A model generated the notes under the pieces. That model did not search any database and was not told where the DNA came from. It was given only the letters and a program-made list of their open reading frames with translations. From the NCBI GenBank assembly GCA_014376585.1, contig JACMRG010000325.1, positions 1-51,641 of the forward strand: DNA of 51,641 nucleotides, given 5' to 3'. Position 1 is the first letter of the stretch. Every line of letters begins with the position of its first letter. Source of the stretch: Opitutaceae bacterium. Lineage in GTDB: Bacteria; Verrucomicrobiota; Verrucomicrobiia; Opitutales; Opitutaceae. Made by a program: the position numbers and the translations under genes. Shown here in pieces: positions 7,727-14,780 of the stretch.

Positions 7727-8677
7727 TCAGGTTTTCGCCGGTTTCTGTGGGATCAGCCACGACATCAGGATCGAAGTCGTGAGCACGCCTCCGATGACAG
7801 CGAGAGAGACGCCGGTCGTGATGTTGACCCAGTGCTCGATGAGCATCTTTACGCCGATAAAAACAAGGATGAGGGCGAGGCCGACTTTCAAATAACGAAA
7901 AAGCCCCATGATGCCACTGAGCGCGAAGTAGAGCGAACGGAGGCCGAGGATCGCGAAAATATTGGACGTGAGCGCGACGAAGCTATCCTTGGTGATCGCG
8001 AGCACGGCGGGCAGGGAATCTAGGGCGAAGACGAGGTCGGTGGTCTCGATCACGATGAGCACGATGAACAGCGGCGTGGCCATGCGGCGGCCTTGGTGAA
8101 TCGTGAAAAAGTGGCCGTGATCGTTGTGCGGGGCGACGGGGTAAAACTTGCGGAAGAGTTTCACCGCGAAGTTGTGCTCGGGATCGACCTCGGCCTCCTT
8201 GCTCGGCAGCGCCATCTTGATGCCGGTGTAGATGAGAAACGCGCCGAAGAGGTAGAGAATCCAGTGAAAGCGCACGATGACGCTCACGCCCACGACGATG
8301 AAGATCGCGCGCATGAGCACGGCGCCGATGATACCCCAGAAGAGCACGCGATGCTGGTATTGCGGGGCGACCTTGAAGTAGGCGAAGACGAGGATGAAAA
8401 CGAAGACGTTGTCCACGCTCAGGCACAGCTCGATGAGGTAGCCCGCGAGGAATTGCTGGGCAGGCTCGGGGCCGCGCCATTGCCAAAGCAACGCGCTGAA
8501 ACTTAGGGCGAGCAGGACCCACACGACGCACCAGCCGAGCGCCTCTTTCATGCTGACGACGTGCGACTCCTTCTGAAACACGCCGAGATCGAGGGCGAGC
8601 ATCGCGGTGATAAACGCAAAAAATGCGGTCCAGCCCCACCAGGGCATGGCGTCGATGACGGAAAGAAGCGACAGCAT
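7727..8677 (-). CDS. TerC/Alx family integral membrane protein
   Basis: A 316-residue membrane protein with about nine helices. TerC/Alx landmarks are LDLGVFQKESH after the first helix, the acidic metal-type motif YLIELCLSVDNVFVF, the second acidic motif IVIETTDLVFALDSLPA, and the family end around FRYLKVGLALILVFIGVKM. Members are associated with tellurite resistance, or act as manganese exporters (Alx, MntP-like behaviour), with the paired E/D residues in the membrane thought to bind the ion. The start was set at the ATG complementary to 8675-8677 (MLSLLSVIDAMPWWGW). A manganese efflux role is inferred from characterised relatives. No adjacent riboswitch was recognised in the approximately 100 bp upstream. 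Confidence 0.88.
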   Translation of the reverse strand: MLSLLSVIDAMPWWGWTAFFAFITAMLALDLGVFQKESHVVSMKEALGWCVVWVLLALSFSALLWQWRGPEPAQQFLAGYLIELCLSVDNVFVFILVFAYFKVAPQYQHRVLFWGIIGAVLMRAIFIVVGVSVIVRFHWILYLFGAFLIYTGIKMALPSKEAEVDPEHNFAVKLFRKFYPVAPHNDHGHFFTIHQGRRMATPLFIVLIVIETTDLVFALDSLPAVLAITKDSFVALTSNIFAILGLRSLYFALSGIMGLFRYLKVGLALILVFIGVKMLIEHWVNITTGVSLAVIGGVLTTSILMSWLIPQKPAKT

Positions 8678-8784
8678 GATGGCGAGTTTTTGGCTGGGAG
8701 CGGGCCGGGCGGGCAAGCGGGGAGTTGAGCGCTGGAAACGGCGCCGGGAAATTCCAGCGCGGGCCGGGGGCAAGCGTCAGCCGC

Positions 8785-9321
8785 TCACTTGATAGCCTCT
8801 AACAAGCCAGCGCGTAGCGCGCGTTCGTGGTGCTGCAAATAGTGCTTTAGCCAGAATGAATATTTCCCGGGGTGCGCGGCGATGGCCCGCTTCAGCTCGG
8901 CCAACGTGAGCCGGTCAGTGGCCATGACTTCGGTGGGATCGGGGCGGACCTCCGTCGAAAGGAGCCCGAAGTAAATGTGCGCGATTTCGTTTTCGCGAAG
9001 TCCGTTGGGAAACTTCGCCTCGTAGCGCACCAGAAAGCCGAAGCGCAGGCGCGCGGCGACGCCCAGTTCTTCGTGTAGTCGTCGCCGGGCCGCCGCCAAG
9101 GTGCGCCCGCCGGGGCGAGGATGGCCGCAACAGGAATTCGCCCAAAGTCCGCCGGAATGATATTTGGTGCGCTGTCGGCGTTGGAGGAGGATGCGACCGT
9201 CCGGATCGATGAGAAAAATGGAAAATGCGCGGTGCAGCAGGCCCACGGTATGCACGGCGAGTTTCTCGCCGCGGCCGATGGCTTGGTCGCTCTCGTTCAC
9301 GAGAATGAGATCTGTGGTCAT
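8785..9321 (-). CDS. idi: isopentenyl-diphosphate delta-isomerase, type 1 (NUDIX fold)
   Basis: This enzyme interconverts IPP and DMAPP for isoprenoid synthesis. The 178-residue protein has the type 1 landmarks: MTTDLILVNESDQAIG, AFSIFLIDPDGRILLQRR, the catalytic-Cys segment WANSCCGHPRPG, then the NUDIX-like RRLHEELGV with metal-binding acidic residues, and a second catalytic region RENEIAHIYFG. The length is standard for bacterial Idi. The start ATG is complementary to 9319-9321. It is divergent from the ebo cluster, which includes a UbiA-type prenyltransferase and starts about 170 bp away. A functional link (prenyl supply) is possible but not shown. Confidence 0.93.
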   Translation of the reverse strand: MTTDLILVNESDQAIGRGEKLAVHTVGLLHRAFSIFLIDPDGRILLQRRQRTKYHSGGLWANSCCGHPRPGGRTLAAARRRLHEELGVAARLRFGFLVRYEAKFPNGLRENEIAHIYFGLLSTEVRPDPTEVMATDRLTLAELKRAIAAHPGKYSFWLKHYLQHHERALRAGLLEAIK

Positions 9322-9494
9322 GGGGTAGTTCCGGCGATGCGCGGCGAGACGCTGCGGCGCGGGGAACGGTGCGCGTGTTGTGCGCGGAGCCAAGCCCTTT
9401 GCACGGGAATCACCCGGTCATTTGATTTGCCGAGGGCGCGGTGGTTTACTTTGACCTGCTTTCGGTAATCTGACTTTTCAACTTCTCTTCAGTC

Positions 9495-9815
9495 ATGCCC
9501 AAGACTCGCACCCCACGCATCCCGGGTCGATTGCCCGCCAACGTTCCCGCGCGGGCCGTCGTCGATCATGGATTCATTCCGGTGCGCGCGAAACTGATCG
9601 AGGTCGCGGCGTTTCTGGATCGCGTGGAACGCTACGGTGCGGCCGATGATTTTCGCTGTGATGCGCTACGCAAGGCGGCGGCGCTGTTGGTGGACGGCAA
9701 GCCCGAGCGGGCGCGCCGCATTCTCGAAAAACTGAGCGACCCGACGACCCAGGCGGATAAGATCTCCTCTGGAAAAGCTGCGCTCGGGGCATGGCAAAAA
9801 CCCGCGGCGAGATAA
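9495..9815 (+). CDS. small conserved-looking protein at head of ebo cluster
   Basis: A 106-residue protein of unknown function lies immediately upstream of eboB (16 bp gap). It opens with a proline/arginine-rich strand (TPRTP-like; PKTRTPRIPGRLPANVPAR), followed by helices: VRAKLIEVAAFLDRVERYG, DALRKAAALLVDG and ERARRILEKLSD. No signal peptide or membrane segment is visible. In other ebo clusters the leading gene is eboA, which as I recall is considerably longer, so I do not call this eboA. It could be a reduced eboA, or an unrelated gene that shares the operon. The position and same-strand spacing support co-transcription with eboB. Confidence 0.6.
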   Translation: MPKTRTPRIPGRLPANVPARAVVDHGFIPVRAKLIEVAAFLDRVERYGAADDFRCDALRKAAALLVDGKPERARRILEKLSDPTTQADKISSGKAALGAWQKPAAR

Positions 9816-9831
9816 TTTTCTTTCTCGAACC

Positions 9832-10650
9832 ATGCGCTACATCGAACCCCACGGCCACATGGTGAGCCGCACGACGGACGACTACCAGGCGATGGTCACG
9901 GCCGGGTGCGTGGCGGTGTGCGAGCCGGCGTTTTGGGCGGGCTTTGATCGCAGCTCGGTCGATGGTTTTCGCGACTACTTCCGCCAGCTCACCGACTACG
10001 AGCCCGCGCGCGCGGCGAAATTTCTCCTGCCGCATTTCTGCTGGCTCTGCATCAACCCGAAGGAAGCCGAGGACCTTTCGCTCGCGGCCGATGTGCTCGC
10101 GATGATTCCGGAGTTTTTGGACAAGCCCAACGTGCTCGGCATCGGGGAAATCGGCCTGAATCGCAACACTCGCAACGAACTCAAGGTGCTCGAACAGCAC
10201 GTGGATCTCGCGGTGAAGCACGACCAGTTGATCCTCGTCCACACGCCTCACCTCGAGGACAAGTTCAAAGGCACGCGGCTCATCGTGGACCTGTTGGTCT
10301 CGCACAAAGGCGTGAAGCCCGAGCGGGTCATTGTCGACCACGTCGAGGAGCACACGATTAACCACGTGCTCGATCAGGGTTTCTGGGCCGGCATCACGCT
10401 CTATCCCGATTCGAAGTCGTCGCCGCCGCGCGCGGTCGATATGCTGGAGACGAGTGCTAACGAGCGCATCTGGCTCAACTCGGCCTGCGACTGGGGCGTG
10501 AGTGATCCGCTCGCGGTGCCGAAGGCGGCGTTTGAGATGCGCCGCCGGGGTCACACCGCGGAGTTTGTCGATCAGGTGCTTTATCAGAACCCGATTCGCT
10601 TTTTGTCGCAGTGCCCGAAGTTTCGCCTCGGCAAGCAGTCCGTCGGATGA
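9832..10650 (+). CDS. eboB: EboB, TatD-like metal-dependent hydrolase of the ebo cluster
   Basis: A 272-residue TIM-barrel hydrolase of the TatD family. Metal-ligand motifs are visible in order: YIEPHGHM (H-x-H) at residue 4, GIGEIGLNR with the bridging Glu, LVHTPHLE with the third His, VDHVEEHT, and the late Asp in NSACDWGVSD. The opening pattern MRYIEPHGHMVSRTTDDY is typical of the EboB subgroup and not of DNase TatD. The ebo cluster is known from Nostoc punctiforme, where it is needed for export of a scytonemin precursor to the periplasm, and from many unrelated bacteria and some eustigmatophyte algae. The stop overlaps the eboE start in an ATGA arrangement, showing translational coupling. 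The substrate is unknown. Confidence 0.85.
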   Translation: MRYIEPHGHMVSRTTDDYQAMVTAGCVAVCEPAFWAGFDRSSVDGFRDYFRQLTDYEPARAAKFLLPHFCWLCINPKEAEDLSLAADVLAMIPEFLDKPNVLGIGEIGLNRNTRNELKVLEQHVDLAVKHDQLILVHTPHLEDKFKGTRLIVDLLVSHKGVKPERVIVDHVEEHTINHVLDQGFWAGITLYPDSKSSPPRAVDMLETSANERIWLNSACDWGVSDPLAVPKAAFEMRRRGHTAEFVDQVLYQNPIRFLSQCPKFRLGKQSVG

Positions 10651-11822
10651 AACTGAATCACGGCCTTCACCTCGCCTACTGCACCAACGTCCACCGCGGA
10701 GAGACTTGGGCGCAGACGTTCGCGACGCTGGAGCGACACACGCTCGTCGTGCGCCGTCGCGTCGCCGCCGGCCAGCCTTACGCGATCGGTCTTCGGCTCG
10801 GTCATCGGGCCGCCGAAGAACTCGCACAACCTGCGGCCCTCACCACCTTCCGCCACTGGCTCGATGCGAACGACTGCTACGTTTTCACGATCAACGGATT
10901 TCCCTACGGCAGCTTCCACGGCACGCGCGTGAAGGAGCAGGTCTACGCGCCCGATTGGTCCACGCCGCAGCGCCTCGCTTACACGAAACTGCTCTTTGAT
11001 CTCATCGCGCAACTCGTGCCCGCGGGCGTCGCCGGCAGCGTGAGCACGGTGCCGGGCTCGTTCAAGGGCTGGACAGATCACAATCCGGCACGCCGTGCCG
11101 CGATTTTCACCAACGTCAGCGCCATTGGCCGCTACATCGCGGAAAAATCCGACCGCACCGGCCGTGATTTGCACCTCGGCTTGGAGCCCGAGCCGTGCTG
11201 CACGTTTGAGACGACCCCGGAGACGGTGGATTTCTTCAATGGCTGGCGCGCCAGCGACCGTGGCGTTGAGACCGAGGGTTTGTTGCGCCGCGTCGGCGTG
11301 AACTACGACTGTTGTCATCTCGGCGTGGAGTTCGAGTCGCCGACCGAGGCGCTCGGCCGGCTCGTCGCCGCGGGGCTGCGTCTAAGCAAAATTCATTTGA
11401 GCTCCGCGTTGCGCGTGAAACCCGATGCGGCCGGACGCGCGGCGGTCGCGGCGTTTGTTGAGCCGACGTATCTGCACCAGGTCGTCGTGGGCAACGCCGC
11501 CACGGGAGTCGTGCGCAAGCGCTACGTCGATCTCCCCGATGCTCTCGCCGATGTCACGCCTTCGCAGCCCGACGACGAGTGGCGCGTGCATTTTCATCTG
11601 CCGCTGCATGCGGCGCCCGGCGCGCCGTTTGGCGATACGCGCGATCATTTATTAGGCGCGCTCGACTGGATGAAGGCGCACCCGGCGGCGTGCCAGCACG
11701 TGGAGATGGAAACTTACACGTGGGAAGTGCTGCCGCCCGCGCTGCGCGTGAGCATCGAAGATCAACTCGTGGGCGAATACGCGTGGACGCTCGCCGCGCT
11801 CACTGCACGGGGGATGGCTTGA
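10647..11822 (+). CDS. eboE: EboE, xylose-isomerase-like TIM-barrel protein of the ebo cluster
   Basis: The 391-residue protein is recognised from its EboE landmarks: LAYCTNVHRGETW at the N-terminus, TINGFPYGSFHG, SVSTVPGSFKGW, GLEPEPCCTFET, NYDCCHLGVEFE, and FHLPLHAAP and MEMETYTWEVLP-like segments (here VEMETYTWEVLPP) near the C-terminus. EboE proteins are assigned to metabolite traffic; their reaction is not known, though the sugar-isomerase-like fold suggests a polyhydroxylated or cyclic substrate. The ATG at 10647 overlaps the eboB stop by four bases; the frame is open 36 bp further upstream, but that lies inside eboB. A REP-like palindrome follows before eboC. Confidence 0.88.
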   Translation: MKLNHGLHLAYCTNVHRGETWAQTFATLERHTLVVRRRVAAGQPYAIGLRLGHRAAEELAQPAALTTFRHWLDANDCYVFTINGFPYGSFHGTRVKEQVYAPDWSTPQRLAYTKLLFDLIAQLVPAGVAGSVSTVPGSFKGWTDHNPARRAAIFTNVSAIGRYIAEKSDRTGRDLHLGLEPEPCCTFETTPETVDFFNGWRASDRGVETEGLLRRVGVNYDCCHLGVEFESPTEALGRLVAAGLRLSKIHLSSALRVKPDAAGRAAVAAFVEPTYLHQVVVGNAATGVVRKRYVDLPDALADVTPSQPDDEWRVHFHLPLHAAPGAPFGDTRDHLLGALDWMKAHPAACQHVEMETYTWEVLPPALRVSIEDQLVGEYAWTLAALTARGMA

Positions 11823-11875
11823 GCGCGCTTCATCCCATGAAGAATCCCTGTGCGTTTTTGGCGGACCCGTATGTT

Positions 11876-11923
11876 GTAGGCCCGACCGTTGGTCGGTTGA
11901 GCCCGACCCACGGTCGGGTCTAC
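11876..11923. repeat. REP-like palindrome between eboE and eboC
   Basis: The arms GTAGGCCCGACCG (11876-11888) and CGGTCGGGTCTAC (11911-11923) match at 12 of 13 positions when one is reverse-complemented. A smaller hairpin, CCGACC-gtt-GGTCGG, lies inside. It sits 20 bp before the eboC start, which has a strong ribosome-binding site GAGGAGGAG, so the hairpin may stabilise or attenuate the upstream message. Confidence 0.7.
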
Positions 11924-11943
11924 AGTTATCGAGGAGGAGTGCG

Positions 11944-12693
11944 ATGAGCGCGTCGGGTAAAGCGGCGGTTTCCCTCTCCTCCTTTCCCCTTTGGCTCGAT
12001 CTCGCGCGCGCGGGAAATTTCCCCTCGGTGTGGAGTAACGTCCTCGCAGCGCTCGTGCTTTCCTCGCCGCTCACGGCTGCATGGCCGGCGGTGGGTTTGC
12101 TGGTGCTTACATTTGTGGCCGGCAGTCTGGCCTACGCGGGCGGCACGACGTTGAACGACGTTTTCGACGCCGGCTTTGATCGCAAACATCGCCCCGAACG
12201 CGCGATCCCGCGCGGGCTGATTGCACGCTCGACGGCGGGTTGGGTCGGCGCGCTGCAACTCGCGGCCGGTCCGGGCCTGTTGGTTTATGCGGGCGCTTCG
12301 CCCATGGCGGCAGCCGGGCTGGCGGCGACGATTCTCCTCTACGATTGGCTGCACAAACGCTGGACCGGCTCGGTTCTGCTCATGGCGGGTTGCCGGGTGA
12401 TGCTCGCAGTGACGATCTCGACGCTGCCGGGCCATGGGATGAGCCGTGCGTTCGTCGCGTGGATCGTCGCGCTCTTCATTTACATCGTCGTTTTGAGCCT
12501 ACTCGCGCGCCGGGAATATCATCCCGGTGCACCGGCGGAAAAACTCGGAAAGCTCGTGAGAAAGATGCTGGCGTTTATTCCCTTCGTGGACGCCGTCGCG
12601 CTGCTGGCAAGCGGCGCATGGCTGCCGGCGGTATGCTGTGGGTTGGCGGTGCCGCTGGGCAAATGGGCGCAGCGGAAAGCAGCGTCGAGCTGA
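11944..12693 (+). CDS. eboC: EboC, UbiA-like prenyltransferase-family membrane protein
   Basis: A 249-residue polytopic membrane protein of the UbiA superfamily. The first Asp-rich motif is TLNDVFDAGFDRKHRPERAI (N-D-x-x-D-x-x-x-D), which binds Mg-prenyl diphosphate in UbiA enzymes. The second, weaker motif is LLYDWLHKRW. About eight hydrophobic helices are visible. The ribosome-binding site GAGGAGGAG lies 7 bp before the ATG, one of the best in the window. EboC is the only membrane protein of the cluster, so it probably anchors or forms the transfer step to the periplasm. The stop is only 5 bp from the end of a hicA remnant on the other strand; inserted DNA begins here. Confidence 0.87.
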   Translation: MSASGKAAVSLSSFPLWLDLARAGNFPSVWSNVLAALVLSSPLTAAWPAVGLLVLTFVAGSLAYAGGTTLNDVFDAGFDRKHRPERAIPRGLIARSTAGWVGALQLAAGPGLLVYAGASPMAAAGLAATILLYDWLHKRWTGSVLLMAGCRVMLAVTISTLPGHGMSRAFVAWIVALFIYIVVLSLLARREYHPGAPAEKLGKLVRKMLAFIPFVDAVALLASGAWLPAVCCGLAVPLGKWAQRKAASS

Positions 12694-12698
12694 GCGTG

Positions 12699-12917
12699 CT
12701 ACCGGAAGTCGTCCGTCGTCAGCCTTGAGCCGTCGATGATGCTTTTGAGGGTGCCGATCGGAACGCTTTACGAGCCGTGTTGAGCGACGATTACCATCCG
12801 TCCGTCGGGGTAGCGCCATTTTTGATGGCTCTCTTTTTGGCCCGTGAGCACGAAGCCATGCCGGCGAATCACCCGCACGACATCGCTGGCGGTGCAGACG
12901 GGGAATTTTTCGCCCAT
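12699..12917 (-). pseudogene. hicA: hicA toxin gene with in-frame premature stop
   Basis: Reading the minus strand from the ATG complementary to 12915-12917 gives MGEKFPVCTASDVVRVIRRH, then GFVLTGQKESHQKWRYPDG and RMVIVAQHGS, followed by TAA (complement of 12768-12770). The same frame continues SVPIGTLKSIIDGSRLTTD to a second stop (12699-12701). GTLKSII is the conserved end of HicA mRNA interferases, so the stop at codon 50 cuts a 72-codon gene. The catalytic His (S-H-x-K-W) is kept in the truncated part, but the last strand and helix are lost. The gene begins 7 bp after the hicB stop, the normal hicBA layout seen in some loci. The toxin is most likely dead, leaving hicB unopposed. Confidence 0.8.
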
Positions 12918-12924
12918 GTCTGGC

Positions 12925-13125
12925 TCAGGCGATCAATTCGACGAGCGTCGCGTTCTTAGGGAGCGGAGTGTTGTCTGGCTCGAACCAAAGGGCGAGCGCC
13001 TCACGGGCGTTGGTGAGTGCCTCGGCTTCAGTGTCACCGGCCGAGGCGCAACCGGGCAGCTCAGGAAACATGGCGGAAAAGCGGCCGGTCTGAGGGTCTT
13101 GCTCAACGACAAGGCGGATTTTCAT
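12925..13125 (-). CDS. hicB: HicB-family antitoxin
   Basis: A 66-residue protein with the HicB partial RNase H-like fold: MKIRLVVEQDPQTGRFSAMF, then PELPGCASAGDTEAEALTNA and REALALWFE. The P-E-L-P-G-C-x-x-x-G-D-T-x-x-E-A core is the family signature. HicB binds and neutralises HicA, and often represses its own operon through a C-terminal DNA-binding domain. Here no separate C-terminal HTH or RHH domain is present, but the gene just upstream (9 bp away, same strand) encodes an HTH protein that might serve that role. The adjoining hicA is broken, so this is an orphan antitoxin. Confidence 0.88.
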   Translation of the reverse strand: MKIRLVVEQDPQTGRFSAMFPELPGCASAGDTEAEALTNAREALALWFEPDNTPLPKNATLVELIA

Positions 13126-13134
13126 AAGGGAAGC

Positions 13135-13623
13135 CTAGGCGCCCAATTCCGCCCGGAAACCTTGATCGGGTCTGCGCACTCTGAGCCTTTTACGGCGCGG
13201 AACACCCAATTTTTTGAAGATAACCCCTTTCCAGTATCGAGCAAAGGAGCGGGGCACCTCCCGCTGCAGACGCATCCCAAGCCATTGCCGAGTCTCAAGC
13301 TCAGTCGCGGTTGTTTGTGCGCTGAGAAACTCCGTCAGTGCGTGCTGATCTGAATCGGTCAGCCGTGCAGGTTTGCCTTTTCGTGGCTTCGGCTTCAACG
13401 CGGCGATTCGTCCTTGTTGAAACGCGGCAACCCATTTCGAAACGGCTCGCTTGGTGACTCCGTGTTTTTGAGCGATTTCGGCCAGCGTGCGCTTTTCGGT
13501 GTGATGCGCGACTACAGCGAGAAGCCGTTGCTCGTAACTGCGCCCTTTCCCTCGGCTTCGATCAATCGCCCAACGCAAATCGTCGAGACAGGCTGCGTCG
13601 AGGGACCGAGGTTGTTTTGGCAT
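13135..13623 (-). CDS. IS630-type helix-turn-helix protein without DDE domain
   Basis: The 162-residue product matches the N-terminal DNA-binding part of IS630-family transposases: a first HTH (RTLAEIAQKHGVTKRAVSKW, residues about 45-64), a basic linker (KPKPRKGKPARL), and a second winged-helix region ending VIFKKLGVPRRKRLRVRR. It stops at DQGFRAELGA, before any catalytic DDE domain (about 200 residues missing). The stop is 9 bp from the hicB start, so there is no room for a frameshifted orfB. It is either a truncated transposase remnant or a domesticated DNA-binding regulator co-transcribed with hicBA. The start ATG is complementary to 13621-13623. Confidence 0.75.
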   Translation of the reverse strand: MPKQPRSLDAACLDDLRWAIDRSRGKGRSYEQRLLAVVAHHTEKRTLAEIAQKHGVTKRAVSKWVAAFQQGRIAALKPKPRKGKPARLTDSDQHALTEFLSAQTTATELETRQWLGMRLQREVPRSFARYWKGVIFKKLGVPRRKRLRVRRPDQGFRAELGA

Positions 13624-14011
13624 ATCACGGGGTTGTTTTGGTGAACTGATTAACAGCCAATTTCTTTGATGCCTCGAATTATAGACGCTGTAAGCATCTA
13701 TCGTTCAATATAATGATTAGAATCAAATCTCGCGGAGATCTCGAAGCGTTATAGATGAGAGAGATTGATGCTTCGGGTTGTGAAACTTGTGAGGCTGAAC
13801 TCGGAAGAAATGGCGCATAGCTGTGCGCTTACCCCTCAGCGCCTGAGCGCTGCGCCAACCCCCGCAGAATCGAAAGCGTTACTCTTGAGGGATGCGTTGC
13901 CCTCCTGCGCGTAAAGGCGGCTGGCCCAGCGCGAAACATTTCCGCAGCAGAGCTACACGGGGTTCTGCATGCGGTTCCCAATACCCCGTGAAATCAAAAA
14001 CAGCGAAAACC
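13624..14011. other. AT-richer gene-free gap with nested inverted repeats
   Basis: No convincing gene lies here. The segment has AAGCATC (13692-13698) and GATGCTT (13767-13773), with inner arms CATCTAT (13695-13701) and ATAGATG (13751-13757), forming a long-range stem. At 13812-13856 GGCGCA and TGCGCC enclose two smaller hairpins (GCGCA/TGCGC and CAGCGC/GCGCTG). The base composition is clearly lower in GC than in the ebo genes. It may contain the promoter for the HTH-hicBA operon on its left side. Confidence 0.5.
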
Positions 14012-14422
14012 ATGATTAACGAAATCCTCAGTAAGAAACTGCATCAGATGAAACTTAGCCTTCAGCAGCGCAACCAGTGGCCCATTGACGACACGCTCGG
14101 CATTGATCCGTTCGAGGCGGATGTGTGGAGATCTTTCCTAAATTCGAACCATAGTTGGGTGCTGGTTCAAACCGGAGCGCTGCCAAAGTTGAGCGCTGCT
14201 CCCGATGATGAGATTCACGAGCTGCTCGATGCTTCGGTCGAAACTTACTTCAGCCGGGGATGCGCTCGCCCGCATCTCCTTTGGGTTCAAAATTTGGGCG
14301 AGTGCGAGAGACGAAATTCGATCCCGAACCCAGGCACATGCAGCCCTCTCGATTACCTCGAATTTGAAGAATTGATCCACGGGTTTTCTGCTCTTGAGGC
14401 GATGCTTCTTCAAAACAACTGA
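14012..14422 (+). CDS. hypothetical protein, unrecognised
   Basis: A 136-residue soluble protein, MINEILSKKLHQMKLSLQQR at the start. It has several Trp/His residues (FEADVWRSFLNSNHSWVLVQ) and a Cys-containing middle (YFSRGCARPHLLWVQN, ECERRNSIPNPGTCSPL), ending LEAMLLQNN. I do not recognise a family. The start was taken at ATG 14012, which follows a purine-rich AAACAGCGAAAACC; the frame is open further upstream with low-complexity sequence. It is followed 14 bp later by another small gene in the same direction. Base composition is unlike the neighbouring ebo genes and suggests transfer. It could be part of a two-gene mobile or defence-like cassette, but nothing in the sequence shows a function. 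Confidence 0.5.
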   Translation: MINEILSKKLHQMKLSLQQRNQWPIDDTLGIDPFEADVWRSFLNSNHSWVLVQTGALPKLSAAPDDEIHELLDASVETYFSRGCARPHLLWVQNLGECERRNSIPNPGTCSPLDYLEFEELIHGFSALEAMLLQNN

Positions 14423-14436
14423 ACCGAGGTAATTTC

Positions 14437-14700
14437 ATGAAGCACAAGCATCGCTCACCTTACGTTGTTCACGTGGATTATTGCCCTGAGCGTGACCGGC
14501 ACGCCCGAATCACCCTCACGCGTGACCAGGAGGTGTTCAAAGATTGCGGCAGGTATTTTCTCACCTCGCGAGGATTGGGTCAGTGCCTACGCGCAATTCG
14601 CACGGGCACTCGTGAAATGAGCCGCTTTGCACTTTACGTGAAATTATATCCCGATGTCAGCGTTCAGATCCAAACTGCTTTATTGGCTACGCGCGAATGA
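14437..14700 (+). CDS. hypothetical small protein, unrecognised
   Basis: An 87-residue basic protein: MKHKHRSPYVVHVDYCPERD, with RHARITLTRDQEVF in the middle and VKLYPDVSVQIQTALLATRE at the end. It looks like a compact alpha/beta protein without a signal peptide. It lies 14 bp after the preceding unknown gene. Its TGA stop overlaps an in-frame ATG (14697) of the eboD reading frame in an ATGA arrangement, so translation of this gene might couple to an N-terminally extended EboD. Family unknown. Confidence 0.5.
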   Translation: MKHKHRSPYVVHVDYCPERDRHARITLTRDQEVFKDCGRYFLTSRGLGQCLRAIRTGTREMSRFALYVKLYPDVSVQIQTALLATRE

Positions 14701-14780
14701 GCATTGAGTTCACCCTATCGGGAACCCGCGATTGCTTCCTTGCGGTTGCGGAAGGGATGCCGGCTAAATCTACCACGTCC

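Larger units (their letters stand above)
12694..14780. other. inserted segment splitting the ebo cluster
   Basis: This 2-kb block separates eboC from eboD. It carries an HTH gene of IS630 type, hicB and a broken hicA on the minus strand, a 388-bp gap, and two small genes of unknown function on the plus strand. By eye it is more AT-rich than the flanking ebo genes, especially from 13640 onward, and none of its genes resembles a known ebo gene. The exact borders are uncertain: the left border lies just after the eboC stop; the right border lies between about 14700 and the eboD start. No target-site duplication could be identified with confidence. Confidence 0.55.

Noticed and set aside
7713-7735. 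CCTGA/TCAGG hairpin followed by TTTT between the DCC-family and terC genes
   Set aside because: The stem is only 5 bp and overlaps both stop regions; too weak to report as a terminator.
9495-9815. Naming the small leading gene eboA
   Set aside because: It is shorter than the EboA proteins I recall and I see no specific EboA motif, so it was left unnamed.
12777-13353. Plus-strand frames over the hicBA region
   Set aside because: They are antisense to the HicB, HicA and HTH frames, which match known families.
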